A DNA stretch of 60,489 nt from contig CALXQS010000013.1 in assembly GCA_944390715.1 (NCBI GenBank), positions 1 through 60,489 of the forward strand, read 5' to 3'. The notes below the pieces were generated by a model. It did not search any database. It had not been told where the DNA came from and saw only the letters and a list, made by a program, of their open reading frames with translations. Positions 36,765-45,239 of the stretch are shown here, piece after piece. This DNA is from an uncultured Duodenibacillus sp. (GTDB lineage Bacteria > Pseudomonadota > Gammaproteobacteria > Burkholderiales > Burkholderiaceae_F). Made by a program: the position numbers and the translations under genes. Position 1 is the first letter of the stretch, and each line of letters begins with the position of its first letter.

Positions 36765-37427
36765 CTAAATCAAATTCGTGTCATGCGCCCTGACGGCTGG
36801 GCTGCGCTTTAAGGGTCCCATGCCGCGGCACACTTCCAGAGCACGGTAGCTGTGCTCAATGGCCTCAATGTGAAAACCCCTGAATTTGAGCATCAGGTAG
36901 TAGTAGCTCATCAACGTCGGTATGGCGATCGTCAAGCCCATGATGGTCGTCAAAAGCGCTGACCAGATGCCTGAGGCCAGAAGCGATGCGTTGGCGCGCG
37001 TGATGTCGGCCATGCTCTGAAACACGTCAACCATGCCCCACACGGTTCCAAGCAGCCCCAAAAGAGGCGATATAACCGAAATGAGCTTGAGCCAGCAAAG
37101 GCCGTTCGTGACGCGCTTGAAGTTGCGGTGAAAGAGATAGCCCACCTCCGCTCGAATGTCGTCAGAGTGCGAGCCGTGCGTTTTGACGATCTCGTAGATG
37201 ATGCGAATGAGCGGGTTGGCCCGTTTAGGATCAATATCCTTCAGACACCTGTCGCTGCCGCGCTCCAAATCGAGAAAGTCTCTGCGAAAGTTGCGCCAGA
37301 CTGCCGACATGTACAAAAGCTGCCAGACCGCGATGTAAACAGCAAAAAGAGCGACAAAGACGAGCGCAACGCCCGCAGGTCCAATCATCGAGTAGATGTA
37401 GGAAAAACGCTCGGCAGAAAATTGCAT
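36765..37427 (-). CDS. exbB: ExbB/MotA/TolQ-family proton channel protein
   Basis: This 220-residue protein has three membrane helices (about 15-40, 125-150 and 165-190), including SVISPLLGLLGTVWGMVDVFQ and TTIMGLTIAIPTLMSYYYL, characteristic of ExbB and TolQ. The ATG at 37427 follows GGAGGAAG. The gene overlaps nothing but sits 25 bases after the flavodoxin gene. Because exbD and tonB follow directly, ExbB rather than TolQ is the better name. Confidence 0.92.
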   Translation of the reverse strand: MQFSAERFSYIYSMIGPAGVALVFVALFAVYIAVWQLLYMSAVWRNFRRDFLDLERGSDRCLKDIDPKRANPLIRIIYEIVKTHGSHSDDIRAEVGYLFHRNFKRVTNGLCWLKLISVISPLLGLLGTVWGMVDVFQSMADITRANASLLASGIWSALLTTIMGLTIAIPTLMSYYYLMLKFRGFHIEAIEHSYRALEVCRGMGPLKRSPAVRAHDTNLI

Positions 37428-37452
37428 TTTCACTTCCTCCGCCCGTCGCGCC

Positions 37453-37953
37453 CTAGCCAAGCATCCTGCCGAAGACCTCTGCCGCATGCAGCACATCCAG
37501 CCGGTCAGGGTGCGTTTCGCTTGCCTGTCGGCGAGCCTCGCGCTCGGGCGTCACTGTACCGCCGGCCATCTTGGTCATCATCTCGAAAACGGCAGGATCA
37601 ATACGCCCGCGGCACATGAAGGTTGCCTCAAGCGTATTGCCTTCGCCCAATGCGGCAAGCTCTTGAGAGGTCTTATCCATCCACTTGCGCGCCCAGTCTG
37701 AGTCCGGGTCGCCGCCAATGGTGGCAAAGCACCCGATGCGCTTCCCATGAATGCCGCGCGCGGCTTTTTGCATGTCTTCGGGTGCCATGCCGCGATCGCA
37801 CCAAAAGCCAAGAAGCACTGCGCCGTACTCAGAGAGATTCTCAGGAACTGAAGAGGCCTCAACCAAGTCGCAATCCTTTAAGGCATCGCAAATGCCATGG
37901 GCTAAAAGCAATGTATTTCCTGTTTTGGAACTCACCACAATCAACGTTTTCAT
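37453..37953 (-). CDS. Flavodoxin, probable electron donor for HutW
   Basis: This 166-residue flavodoxin-fold protein starts with the FMN phosphate loop SSKTGNT (residues 8-14). GFWCDRGMAPEDM and CFATIGGDPDS mark the other flavin-contacting loops. The ATG at 37953 follows AAGGAG. It lies 12 bases after hutX, within the heme block. In Fusobacterium a flavodoxin (HmuF) encoded beside the radical-SAM enzyme HmuW supplies its electrons. By position and type this protein is a good candidate for the same role with HutW here. A general flavodoxin function cannot be excluded. Confidence 0.8.
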   Translation of the reverse strand: MKTLIVVSSKTGNTLLLAHGICDALKDCDLVEASSVPENLSEYGAVLLGFWCDRGMAPEDMQKAARGIHGKRIGCFATIGGDPDSDWARKWMDKTSQELAALGEGNTLEATFMCRGRIDPAVFEMMTKMAGGTVTPEREARRQASETHPDRLDVLHAAEVFGRMLG

Positions 37954-37965
37954 CACTATTTCTCC

Positions 37966-38502
37966 TTATTTGCTCTTGCTGCAAAAGCGGCTTTGCGCAG
38001 CAAAAAACGCTTCGCGCACAGATTCGATCAATTGATGATTTTCGCGTCCAACATACACCGAAAAACTCACTTCACCCGCCTGATTGAAAAACTGCACGGC
38101 AAGCGACTCGCGCCCCATGAAGGGAAAGTTTGTAAAAGCGCACGCTGCGACGCCTTCATAGCGAAGGTGTCCGCCGATGACGGCATCCTTGGCTAGGATG
38201 TTGTAGTAGCCTCTTGCGCGCTTGCCCGTGTGAAGCTTTCCTTGAATCTCAAAGACGTGGCCGTCGTGCACGATGAAAAGCGTCACCTTCTCCCATTGAG
38301 CGAGCTCTGCCCAAATTTCATCGAACTGCTCGGCAACATTGCCGTTGACGAATCTGACGACATCTTCGGGCATCTTGGCTGCAGCCTCAAGTTCAGTTGT
38401 CTGCAGAGCTTTGGCCACCGTTGAGAGCGTCACCGGAAAAGGCGCTTTCATTAGTTCTTGAATCTTTTGCTCTTCCTGAGCAGTTGCAGTGATGTGCTGC
38501 AT
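37966..38502 (-). CDS. hutX: Cytosolic heme carrier HutX
   Basis: This 178-residue protein matches the HutX/HuvX family of intracellular heme-binding proteins: MPEDVVRFVNG, LFIVHDGHVFEIQGKLHTGK, YYNILAKDAVIGGHLRYEG and FPFMGRESLAVQFFNQAGEV. The family accepts imported heme and hands it to degrading enzymes. The gene lies between the ECF ATPase gene (34-base gap) and the flavodoxin gene (12-base gap). It is the strongest single marker that the whole block concerns heme. Confidence 0.92.
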   Translation of the reverse strand: MQHITATAQEEQKIQELMKAPFPVTLSTVAKALQTTELEAAAKMPEDVVRFVNGNVAEQFDEIWAELAQWEKVTLFIVHDGHVFEIQGKLHTGKRARGYYNILAKDAVIGGHLRYEGVAACAFTNFPFMGRESLAVQFFNQAGEVSFSVYVGRENHQLIESVREAFFAAQSRFCSKSK

Positions 38503-38536
38503 ATTGCTTGTCCTTTGATGTTGAAAAAATCTTTTC

Positions 38537-40027
38537 TCAAGCCGCGCTTGATTGAAGCGACTTCATGTCAAGCGCCCAATCGCAGATCTGCATCAGTTCC
38601 AGATCGTGCGTAATCAGAAAAACAGCCGTGCCTTTTTGCGCTTCATCTTTTAAAAGCTCTGCAATGGCTGCCATGTTTGCCCCGTCAAGGCCGCTTGTGG
38701 GCTCATCAAGAATAAGAACGGCCGGGTTCTTGGCAATTGCGCAGGCAATCACGACACGCTGCTTTTCCCCGCCAGAAAGACTCTGCGGATGGCGCTCTGC
38801 CAAGTGCGACAGCCGCAGTCGGGCAAGAATCTCATCGACTCGCCCGCGGTAGCGCAAAAAATCTTTTGCGCCAAGCGAGCGCCTCCACAGTTCAAAACGT
38901 CCGTGCTTGAGAAGCTCTCCCGCGGCGCAGGCGCTTTGCACCTCTTCCTGAACCGTACGCATCTGCAGCTGGTGATCTGCGTTTTGAAGCACAAGGCCCG
39001 CGTGCGGCATCAAGCCGTCGCGCCCAACTTTGCGGCCTCCGATAAAAAAGTCGCCCTGAGCCTGATTTAGTCCCGTCAAAATGCGCGCAAGGGTCGTCTT
39101 GCCCGTTCCGTTGTCGCCGATCAAAGCCGTCACGCCGGGTTCGATGCAAAAGCTTGCCTCTTTAAAAATCCGATGATTTTCGTCATAGGCAAAGCTCATG
39201 CGCTGCGCGCTGAAAGAGGCGCGTTCGCTTTGCACATTCTTGCCCACGGCCGTCCTGACCCGCGGCAGCACCCGACGCATGTCGGGCACTTCGGCCTGGC
39301 GCAGTCCCCATGCTTTTCTCACCTCGGCATTATTCAAGACGGAAAATTCGCGCTCAAAGACGATTTTTCCGCGCGACATCACGCAGACGCTGTCGGCAAC
39401 GTTTTTCAGCCAGTACAGCCTATGGTCGACCACCAAAATGGCAGCGCCCTCGCGCTTGAGTTCGGCCATCGTGAGCGCAAGCGCCTCTGTGGACTCAGGA
39501 TCGAGATTGGCGCTTGGCTCGTCAAAAATGAGCACCTTTGGCCCCAAGGCCAAAATAGCCGCAAGCCCCACCTTTTGCTTTTGACCTTCAGACAACGCAT
39601 GAATGTCTTGACCGAGCAGATGTCCGATGGCAAGCCTATCTGCAGCTCGTCTTGTGCGCTCAACGACTTCCGGAGCCGGCACGCCGCGGCTTCTTAAGGC
39701 AAAAGCAATTTCGTCTCCCACGCTTAAGGCAAAAAACTGCTCTTCGGGATCCTGAAAAAGCGTGCCGATCACTTCAGAGAGTTCGGCAACGGGCGTGTGC
39801 GACACATCGAGCCCCGAGACCGTCACGCGTCCTTCGACGATGCCGCCGTAAATCTGCGGGCACAAGCCGTTGGCTAGCCGCATGAGCGTTGTTTTGCCGC
39901 AACCCGAAGCGCCGGTGACGACTTTAAGTTCGCCAGAGGAGACGGTAAGCGAAACGTCCTGCAGCGCAGGGTGCTTCTGATTGGCGTAGGTATAGGAGAC
40001 GCTTTCAAACTTGATTTCCGGCTTCAC
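38537..40027 (-). CDS. ECF transporter double ATPase (EcfA1-EcfA2 fusion)
   Basis: This 496-residue protein carries two ABC ATPase domains in one chain. Domain 1 has Walker A GASGCGKTT (39-47), signature LSEGQKQK and Walker B ending VLIFDEPSANLDPES. Domain 2 has GDNGTGKTT near 303, LSGGEKQRV and VLILDEPTSGLDG. Separate or fused pairs of this type drive energy-coupling-factor importers. The GTG start at 40027 follows AAAAGGAG. It lies 13 bases after ecfT, so the three ECF genes run S, T, A. Most ECF systems take up vitamins or metals; the surrounding genes point to heme or a related porphyrin. Confidence 0.9.
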   Translation of the reverse strand: MKPEIKFESVSYTYANQKHPALQDVSLTVSSGELKVVTGASGCGKTTLMRLANGLCPQIYGGIVEGRVTVSGLDVSHTPVAELSEVIGTLFQDPEEQFFALSVGDEIAFALRSRGVPAPEVVERTRRAADRLAIGHLLGQDIHALSEGQKQKVGLAAILALGPKVLIFDEPSANLDPESTEALALTMAELKREGAAILVVDHRLYWLKNVADSVCVMSRGKIVFEREFSVLNNAEVRKAWGLRQAEVPDMRRVLPRVRTAVGKNVQSERASFSAQRMSFAYDENHRIFKEASFCIEPGVTALIGDNGTGKTTLARILTGLNQAQGDFFIGGRKVGRDGLMPHAGLVLQNADHQLQMRTVQEEVQSACAAGELLKHGRFELWRRSLGAKDFLRYRGRVDEILARLRLSHLAERHPQSLSGGEKQRVVIACAIAKNPAVLILDEPTSGLDGANMAAIAELLKDEAQKGTAVFLITHDLELMQICDWALDMKSLQSSAA

Positions 40028-40040
40028 GTCAGAACTCCTT

Positions 40041-40829
40041 TTAGGGCATCAGTTGAGAGCCCGTCGGCATCCACAAGTCAGCAAGAAGCACTTCGGCTGC
40101 AGCGACGAAAACAAGCGTCAAAAGCAGCACGGAGTATACGCGCGCATCAAGACTTGTCATCGTCTTGGCGTCGACCAAAACGGTTCTCTCACGCGAGCCC
40201 ATTCCTTTGAGTTCGGCAGCAACGCCAAGCGTCTCGGAACTCTTTAAGGCGCGAAAAAGAATGGGAGCCAAAATCAAGCGCGCCGACAAAATGGGGTGGC
40301 GCGTAAACATCGCCGGCCCCAGCGGCCAACCTTTGATGCGAAGCGTCTCCCACACCTGCTTGATGTCATTGGCAAACGTGGGCACAAAGCGAAGCATCAC
40401 GGCCGTGGGCAGAAAAATGCAAAACGGCAGCCGCATGCGCTCCAAAGTTGAAAGCAGATCCTCGACGCGCGTCGTCATCGCCAGCACGATGACCGCGTTC
40501 ATCATGGAAAGTCCGCGCAAAAAAGGAATCGCAAGCGCATGAATGTTGAGCTCTCCCATCTGCGGCAGCCACGTCTGAAGTCCCCAGGCGCAGACGGCGG
40601 CAATGGCCATCATGGCGGCCATCAGCGCATAGAGAACGGCCAAAAGCTTTGCGCGCTTTAAAAACAAAGCGTAGACAAGCGTTGCCGCAAAAAGCACCAG
40701 CTGCGCCGCAAGCCCTGAAACGACAAGAGTCGCAACGGCCGTTGCCGCAATGACGACGATTTTGGTACGCACATCGAGAAACCTCAAAAGGCTCGAAGCC
40801 GCCGCCCCCTTAGCGAACAAAGCCCGCAT
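40041..40829 (-). CDS. ECF transporter transmembrane protein EcfT
   Basis: This 262-residue membrane protein has several hydrophobic helices (IVVIAATAVATLVVSGLAAQ, AVLYALMAAMMAIAAVCAW, and a C-terminal VYSVLLLTLVFVAAAEVLL) and the EcfT coupling region SSETLGVAAELKGMGSRERT. Most relatives have A-R-G/S in that coupling box; here it reads E-L-K-G. EcfT joins the ATPases to the substrate-binding S component. Its start overlaps the end of the S-component gene by 20 bases, so the two are translationally coupled. Confidence 0.88.
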   Translation of the reverse strand: MRALFAKGAAASSLLRFLDVRTKIVVIAATAVATLVVSGLAAQLVLFAATLVYALFLKRAKLLAVLYALMAAMMAIAAVCAWGLQTWLPQMGELNIHALAIPFLRGLSMMNAVIVLAMTTRVEDLLSTLERMRLPFCIFLPTAVMLRFVPTFANDIKQVWETLRIKGWPLGPAMFTRHPILSARLILAPILFRALKSSETLGVAAELKGMGSRERTVLVDAKTMTSLDARVYSVLLLTLVFVAAAEVLLADLWMPTGSQLMP

Positions 40830-41358
40830 GTCTTAACTCTCCTACCGTTTTTAAGGCAAACCAAAGCCCTCCCAGAGAACCCGCATAGCCGCTAAGCACA
40901 ATGGGCACCACCACCGTCATCAATGCCGGTGACTCGCGCATGAATAGATACGAAACAATGAGCGAAAGCCCTTTGCTCACAAGGTCGTAGACCGCAACGC
41001 CGACCCAGGGAGCCCAGAGACGCTTGGTTCCGCCCGTCAGCCACATGAAAATTTCTCCCGCCATCGCACCCGCAAACGCCGCCGGCAGCAATGTCAGGCT
41101 TCCGCCCAGCAGGCAGATGCTCACGATCATGCTGATGAGCGTAAAAAGAAGCAGCGTGCCGGGCTTAGGCACTTTGGTCAAAAGTACGATCACAAGCGTC
41201 GTGTACACCAAATTCTTTGCAATGAGGCTCACCGGATTCATGCCGCCGCCCGCCAGAGCGATCAAAAGGCTCGAGAGTTTTGCTGCGGCGGCAAAAACGC
41301 CGATCAAAACAAGCTCGCGCGCGTACCAGTGTCGTTTTTTGCTTTCAAGTTCCGTCAT
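40810..41358 (-). CDS. ECF transporter S component (MptD/Trep_Strep-like)
   Basis: This 182-residue membrane protein has about five or six helices, and its N-terminal helix GVFAAAAKLSSLLIALAGGG is typical of S components. NPVSLIAKNLVYTTLVIVLL and a central AFAGAMAGEIFMWLTGG recall the MptD/Trep_Strep family, whose substrates are mostly unassigned. The ATG at 41358 is preceded by a weak AAAGAAA. It is the substrate-specific part of the importer encoded by the next two genes. Between a TonB receptor and hutX, heme or a heme precursor is the likely ligand, but this is inference. Confidence 0.82.
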   Translation of the reverse strand: MTELESKKRHWYARELVLIGVFAAAAKLSSLLIALAGGGMNPVSLIAKNLVYTTLVIVLLTKVPKPGTLLLFTLISMIVSICLLGGSLTLLPAAFAGAMAGEIFMWLTGGTKRLWAPWVGVAVYDLVSKGLSLIVSYLFMRESPALMTVVVPIVLSGYAGSLGGLWFALKTVGELRHAGFVR

Positions 41359-41379
41359 GATGATTTCTTTATATTTGCC

Positions 41380-41417
41380 GCAGACCTGCGCCAAGCACCG
41401 AACCTGGCGCAAGCTGC
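41380..41417 (-). other. Intercistronic hairpin after the receptor gene
   Basis: GCAG, then TGCGCCA, pairs with TGGCGCA, then CTGC, in the 76-base gap between the receptor stop and the S-component start. No T run follows, so it may protect the receptor mRNA and let it accumulate above the downstream messages. Confidence 0.45.
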
Positions 41418-41434
41418 GCTAAGAAGGCCTTCAA

Positions 41435-43570
41435 TTAGAACTTGGCATTGAATTTCAGCGTAAAGAAACGACCTGCCTCATAGATTGCTCCCGACTTTGT
41501 ATACAGCTTGTCGGTGATGTTGTAGAGTCCGACATCAAGTCCGTATTGCTTTTTGGGTCCAAAGGAAACGCCGGCTGTCAGGTTGTAGGTGGTGGCGCCC
41601 CCTAAATGCGTGGTCCCGGGACTAGACGGATCCAAGCTTTTTTCATCCGTGCTGGTGCGCGTGAGCGCAAACAAATCGGACCTCAGGGCTAATCCGTTGT
41701 AGCTTCCGTTCCACTTCACGCCGTAACGCGCCGTAAAATCCGGCGTTCCGCTGTCGTAAGTGGCAATCCCGTTTTCTTCGTACTTGCGGCGCATGACGGT
41801 AAAGCTCGTATAGGGAGCCAGACCGCATTCAAAGGGACGCATGTTCACAGCCATTTCCAGCCCGAATGTCGTTGCCTCTGAAACATTTTGCATTTCGCTG
41901 GCATCAACGCCATTGACTTCGCCAATCGTGACGGAGGTAATGTAGTCATCGGTTTTGTTGTAAAAGAGCGCCGCATCAACCGAGGCCCAACGGCCGTCCC
42001 ACCGGGCACCCACTTCAAAATTATCCGAAGTTTCAGGCTTCAGATCAGGATTGGCATAGGTGTATTCCCCGCCCATGACGCTGTCGATGAACATTTCCTG
42101 CATCAAGGGGAACCTATAGCCCTGCGCCCACGTCGCCCGCAAGCTGAGGTGATCCGCTGGACGCCAAACTGCACCGAAGTTGAAGACTGCCTTGCCGTCT
42201 GAGGCCGAGGTATGGCTGTTCGAATCGAGCACCTCCGTACCGCCCGGCATAGGACGGCCGTTCATCATTATTGTTGTTGTCGTTGTATTTGACCCGATCG
42301 TCGTATTCTCACCATCAACCCATGTGTATCTCACGCCGTAGTTGAGCGTCACGGCATCGAGCACCGGAGTTTCACCAGACAAATAGACCGAATGGCGATT
42401 CTGCTCAGCGTCATACCATTCGGTGCCGCTCGAGTATTGATTCATGGAAACGATCGGCGTCATGGCAACTTGCAGATCTTGAATCTGCTTTGTAGAAGCA
42501 TCGAGCGTCTCGTGCGAGTATTCGTAGCCCAAAATGAAATAGCTTTCCCCAAACTGCCAATCAGTTTGAACGGAAAGCGATGTCTGCTTCAATTCATTGT
42601 CTGCCCAATTGTTGATTTCCATTGAACGGCTGGAACTCCCCATATTCGGCATGACCAGATTGTGCATGTCTTTGTCGGTTTGCTGCAGGAATGCGTCAAG
42701 TCTGAGCCGAACAAAATTGTCCGTGATGTTTTTATGCTCATAAAACACTGCACCCTTGGTGCGCTTCCACTCTGGAACATCAACGGCAAAGTTGCGCATA
42801 GATCCTTGCATTACGCCGATTTGATTGGCCGAATACGTCTCTAAGTCAAAGGTGTCCAAAGATGCGCCCAACTTGATGTCTGAATTGACGTTGTAGGCAA
42901 GATACGCACTTCCTGAGCGGGAAGAAAAATTGGTGTTGTCGACCTTGCCTACCGGTGTGTCGAGATCATCATATTCTTCAATTGCACCACTGACGCGATA
43001 TTCCCATCCATTGACGGCTCCATAAATGGAGCCCGACAAAGTCCTGCCGTTCCCAGAAGAGTCGTAACCGGCTGACACGGAAGCCTGAAACGGCTTCGAG
43101 CCACCTTTCTTGGTAATGATGTTGACCGCGCCGCCAATTGCATCAGAACCATACAAAACTGAAGCTGGTCCTTTAATGACTTCGATGCGCTCAATCATGG
43201 ACGGATCAATAAGAATCGGCGTGCCGGACATGGACTTGTGTTCAGAAATCTTTTGTCCATCAATCATGACGACGGTGCGGAATGGCGATTCGCCGCGAAT
43301 CTGCAGTCTTTTGAGACCCTGACTGCCGTCATTTTGCACTTCAACGCCGGGTATGTCGTCAAGAAAATCAGCAACCGTCTTGCCTGAGCCTTGCTCAATT
43401 TCCTGCGCCGTCACCACGCTCACCGACATCGGCACATCCATCAATTCCTGCTCAACGCGGCTTGCCGTCACCCTGACCTCTTCGGTTCTCACCGATTCCT
43501 GCGCCTGCGCTCCGATGCTTGCAAGTGCCGCAGAAACGGCCAGCGCGATTTTGACTTCATTAAATTGCAT
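41435..43570 (-). CDS. TonB-dependent outer-membrane receptor, probably for heme
   Basis: This 711-residue protein has a signal peptide (first ~23 residues, ending GAQAQE) and a plug domain (about 30-145). Its TonB box region is EEVRVTASR, and VMIDGQKISE and GPASVLYGSDAIGGAVNIIT follow. The 22-strand barrel ends in an aromatic residue (FTLKFNAKF). Barrel motifs GYRFPLMQEMF and ANPDLKPE correspond to the FRAP and NPDL boxes of heme receptors, but no His lies between the two boxes as it does in well-studied HmuR and HemR. The ATG at 43570 follows AAGGAAG. It lies 152 bases after hutW on the same strand. Confidence 0.9.
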   Translation of the reverse strand: MQFNEVKIALAVSAALASIGAQAQESVRTEEVRVTASRVEQELMDVPMSVSVVTAQEIEQGSGKTVADFLDDIPGVEVQNDGSQGLKRLQIRGESPFRTVVMIDGQKISEHKSMSGTPILIDPSMIERIEVIKGPASVLYGSDAIGGAVNIITKKGGSKPFQASVSAGYDSSGNGRTLSGSIYGAVNGWEYRVSGAIEEYDDLDTPVGKVDNTNFSSRSGSAYLAYNVNSDIKLGASLDTFDLETYSANQIGVMQGSMRNFAVDVPEWKRTKGAVFYEHKNITDNFVRLRLDAFLQQTDKDMHNLVMPNMGSSSRSMEINNWADNELKQTSLSVQTDWQFGESYFILGYEYSHETLDASTKQIQDLQVAMTPIVSMNQYSSGTEWYDAEQNRHSVYLSGETPVLDAVTLNYGVRYTWVDGENTTIGSNTTTTTIMMNGRPMPGGTEVLDSNSHTSASDGKAVFNFGAVWRPADHLSLRATWAQGYRFPLMQEMFIDSVMGGEYTYANPDLKPETSDNFEVGARWDGRWASVDAALFYNKTDDYITSVTIGEVNGVDASEMQNVSEATTFGLEMAVNMRPFECGLAPYTSFTVMRRKYEENGIATYDSGTPDFTARYGVKWNGSYNGLALRSDLFALTRTSTDEKSLDPSSPGTTHLGGATTYNLTAGVSFGPKKQYGLDVGLYNITDKLYTKSGAIYEAGRFFTLKFNAKF

Positions 43571-43722
43571 GCTTCTTCCTTCGGTTTAGGACAGACTCTG
43601 GTTGGTTCTCTTTGTTTGGAACCTTCGTTTTAGAAGCCTGTCGCTGCAAACTCCTGCGGTTGATCAAAAAGAAGGGGTGTGAAAAAACTGCTCTTTGAAA
43701 TCAATACGAAAAATTTCGCCTC

Positions 43723-45141
43723 TTATGCTTCTTTGGCCAAGTGCTGTGAAAGAAAATCAATCAAAAGCTGCGCGAGCGTCACGTGCCAGTACTGACCTGC
43801 CACGGTCTGCACAAGCCACTCGCCCGTGCGCACAAGAAGCCCGGCTTCGATCCACTGATCGGTCACGGGACGCGTGATGTCATCGACCGGCAGGCCGTAC
43901 TCGCGGCCAATTGAAGCGAGATTGGCCGCCCCCGACTCCATGGCCGCGCTGACGGTGCGCAGCATGTGCCAGTGCGGCCCCGGCCGCGTGAGAACCCACA
44001 CAGGCTTTTGCCCGGCATCAATGAGCGCTTCCCAGTCTGAAAGCTTTCGCTCAAGCATGAAGCTGTGGCCCTTTAAGCGCCCGCCTGCGCCGCATCCAAA
44101 GGCCAGGCAATCGCAGGCGCTTTTGCCAAGCGCGTTGTATGTGTTGCGCTCGCGCGTGGTGCGCCCCCAGTGGTTGTTGGAGAGCCTGCGCCACTGCGCA
44201 TTGGTAAAGTGCTCAACCGACATGGCAAACATGTCGGCCTTCATGGCTGAGTCAGCCGCTGCGGGCAGCTTGCCGTTGGCGATGTATTTGGCCAAGGGCG
44301 ACTTTTCAAACACGTTGAGCTGATAGCAGTCCACGCCGTCAAGAGCCAGGCTTGCGGCCGTTTTGAGGTCATCTTCCCAAACCTCAAGACTCTGTCCGGG
44401 AAAGCCGTAGATGAGATCCATCACAACGGCTGCATTGTCGTAAGAAATGAGCTTTTCAAGTCTCGCAATGAGCGTGTCTCGATCATCAACGCGCATCACC
44501 GACTGACGCACCTTGCTGTTGAAGCTTTGAATGCCAAGCGAGAATCGGTTGGCTCCGCCTTCAAGCGCAGCCTCCATCTTCTCGTCGGTAAAGTTATGAA
44601 TGCGCCCTTCAACCGTAATTTCGCAGTCGTTGGCCAAAGGAAGGCATTTTGGCAAGGCCTTCAATATGCGCTTTAAGTCGTCTGCTTCCAACGCCGTCGG
44701 CGTGCCGCCCCCGAAGTAGACCGCATGCACGGGAGCGCAATTTTGCGAGACTTTTTTGCTGGTGAGCTCAAGCTCCCGGATAAGGCGCGAGGCAAACGCG
44801 CTTGACTGTTCGGGCCTGTAAGGGTTCTGATAAAAAAGGCAATACAGGCAGCGCGTCTCGCAAAACGGCACATGAATGTAGGCCAGACATTTCCCCGAGC
44901 GAGGCTTGTCTGAGAGCGCATCGAAAGCGCTTCTTGCCGCCACACCCATCACCGGCATGTCCTTGGGACCGGAATGAATGACTGCCTTGGCTTGAAATGC
45001 AGCATGCAGCGGATCTTTTTCGTTGGCGTAATAGGCTTCAACGGCGTGCGAGCGCAATTTTTCTCGCATAACCAAAGCGCCGGATTCAAACGTTGCAGAG
45101 CTTTGCGCATGTTGCTTCTGCGTGGAAAGCTGACTTTGCAT
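43723..45141 (-). CDS. hutW: Anaerobic heme-degrading radical SAM enzyme HutW/ChuW
   Basis: This 472-residue radical-SAM protein of the HemN-like family has the cluster motif CETRCLYC (Cys94, Cys98, Cys101, followed by LFYQNP), the glycine-rich SAM loop FGGGTPTALEADD, and a C-terminal domain different from coproporphyrinogen oxidase. ChuW/HutW/HmuW proteins open heme without oxygen by radical methylation, releasing iron and a linear tetrapyrrole. With a TonB receptor and hutX downstream this assignment is much better than HemN or HemW. The ATG at 45141 lies 39 bases from a Fur-like box. It is the first gene of the heme block. Confidence 0.9.
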   Translation of the reverse strand: MQSQLSTQKQHAQSSATFESGALVMREKLRSHAVEAYYANEKDPLHAAFQAKAVIHSGPKDMPVMGVAARSAFDALSDKPRSGKCLAYIHVPFCETRCLYCLFYQNPYRPEQSSAFASRLIRELELTSKKVSQNCAPVHAVYFGGGTPTALEADDLKRILKALPKCLPLANDCEITVEGRIHNFTDEKMEAALEGGANRFSLGIQSFNSKVRQSVMRVDDRDTLIARLEKLISYDNAAVVMDLIYGFPGQSLEVWEDDLKTAASLALDGVDCYQLNVFEKSPLAKYIANGKLPAAADSAMKADMFAMSVEHFTNAQWRRLSNNHWGRTTRERNTYNALGKSACDCLAFGCGAGGRLKGHSFMLERKLSDWEALIDAGQKPVWVLTRPGPHWHMLRTVSAAMESGAANLASIGREYGLPVDDITRPVTDQWIEAGLLVRTGEWLVQTVAGQYWHVTLAQLLIDFLSQHLAKEA

Positions 45142-45179
45142 GGATAGGCGTGCTTCTGGATATTCGATTCATCTAATTG

Positions 45180-45199
45180 AGTGATACTCATTCTCATTG
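45180..45199. promoter_or_regulatory. Fur-like box between hutW and the DtxR-family gene
   Basis: On the minus strand AATGAGAATGAGTATCAC reads as a Fur-type iron box (overlapping TGAGAAT and GAGTATC hexamers). It lies 39-58 bases upstream of hutW, so iron repression of the heme block is expected. The divergent regulator gene could be affected as well. Confidence 0.65.
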
Positions 45200-45239
45200 T
45201 TAGTCGCAACTAACAGTCCGGCGAGTATATCGCTATAAT
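45198..45239 (+). promoter_or_regulatory. Promoter and palindromic operator of the DtxR-family gene
   Basis: TGTTAGT, CGCA, ACTAACA is a perfect 7-base inverted repeat (45198-45215). It covers the -35 position of a promoter whose -10 box is a perfect TATAAT (45234-45239). Its form resembles DtxR/MntR operators, so the regulator encoded downstream may repress itself here, next to the Fur-like box. Confidence 0.55.

Noticed and set aside
36747..36765. exbB-exbD read as tolQ-tolR
   Set aside because: No tolA, tolB or pal follows; a TonB receptor is upstream and tonB directly downstream.
40810..41434. A cobalamin or other vitamin riboswitch ahead of the ECF genes
   Set aside because: The 76-base gap holds only one simple hairpin, too short for a known vitamin riboswitch.
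43723..45141. hutW read as hemN/hemW coproporphyrinogen oxidase-like gene
   Set aside because: The radical-SAM motif alone would allow this, but the neighbouring TonB receptor and hutX favour the ChuW/HutW group.
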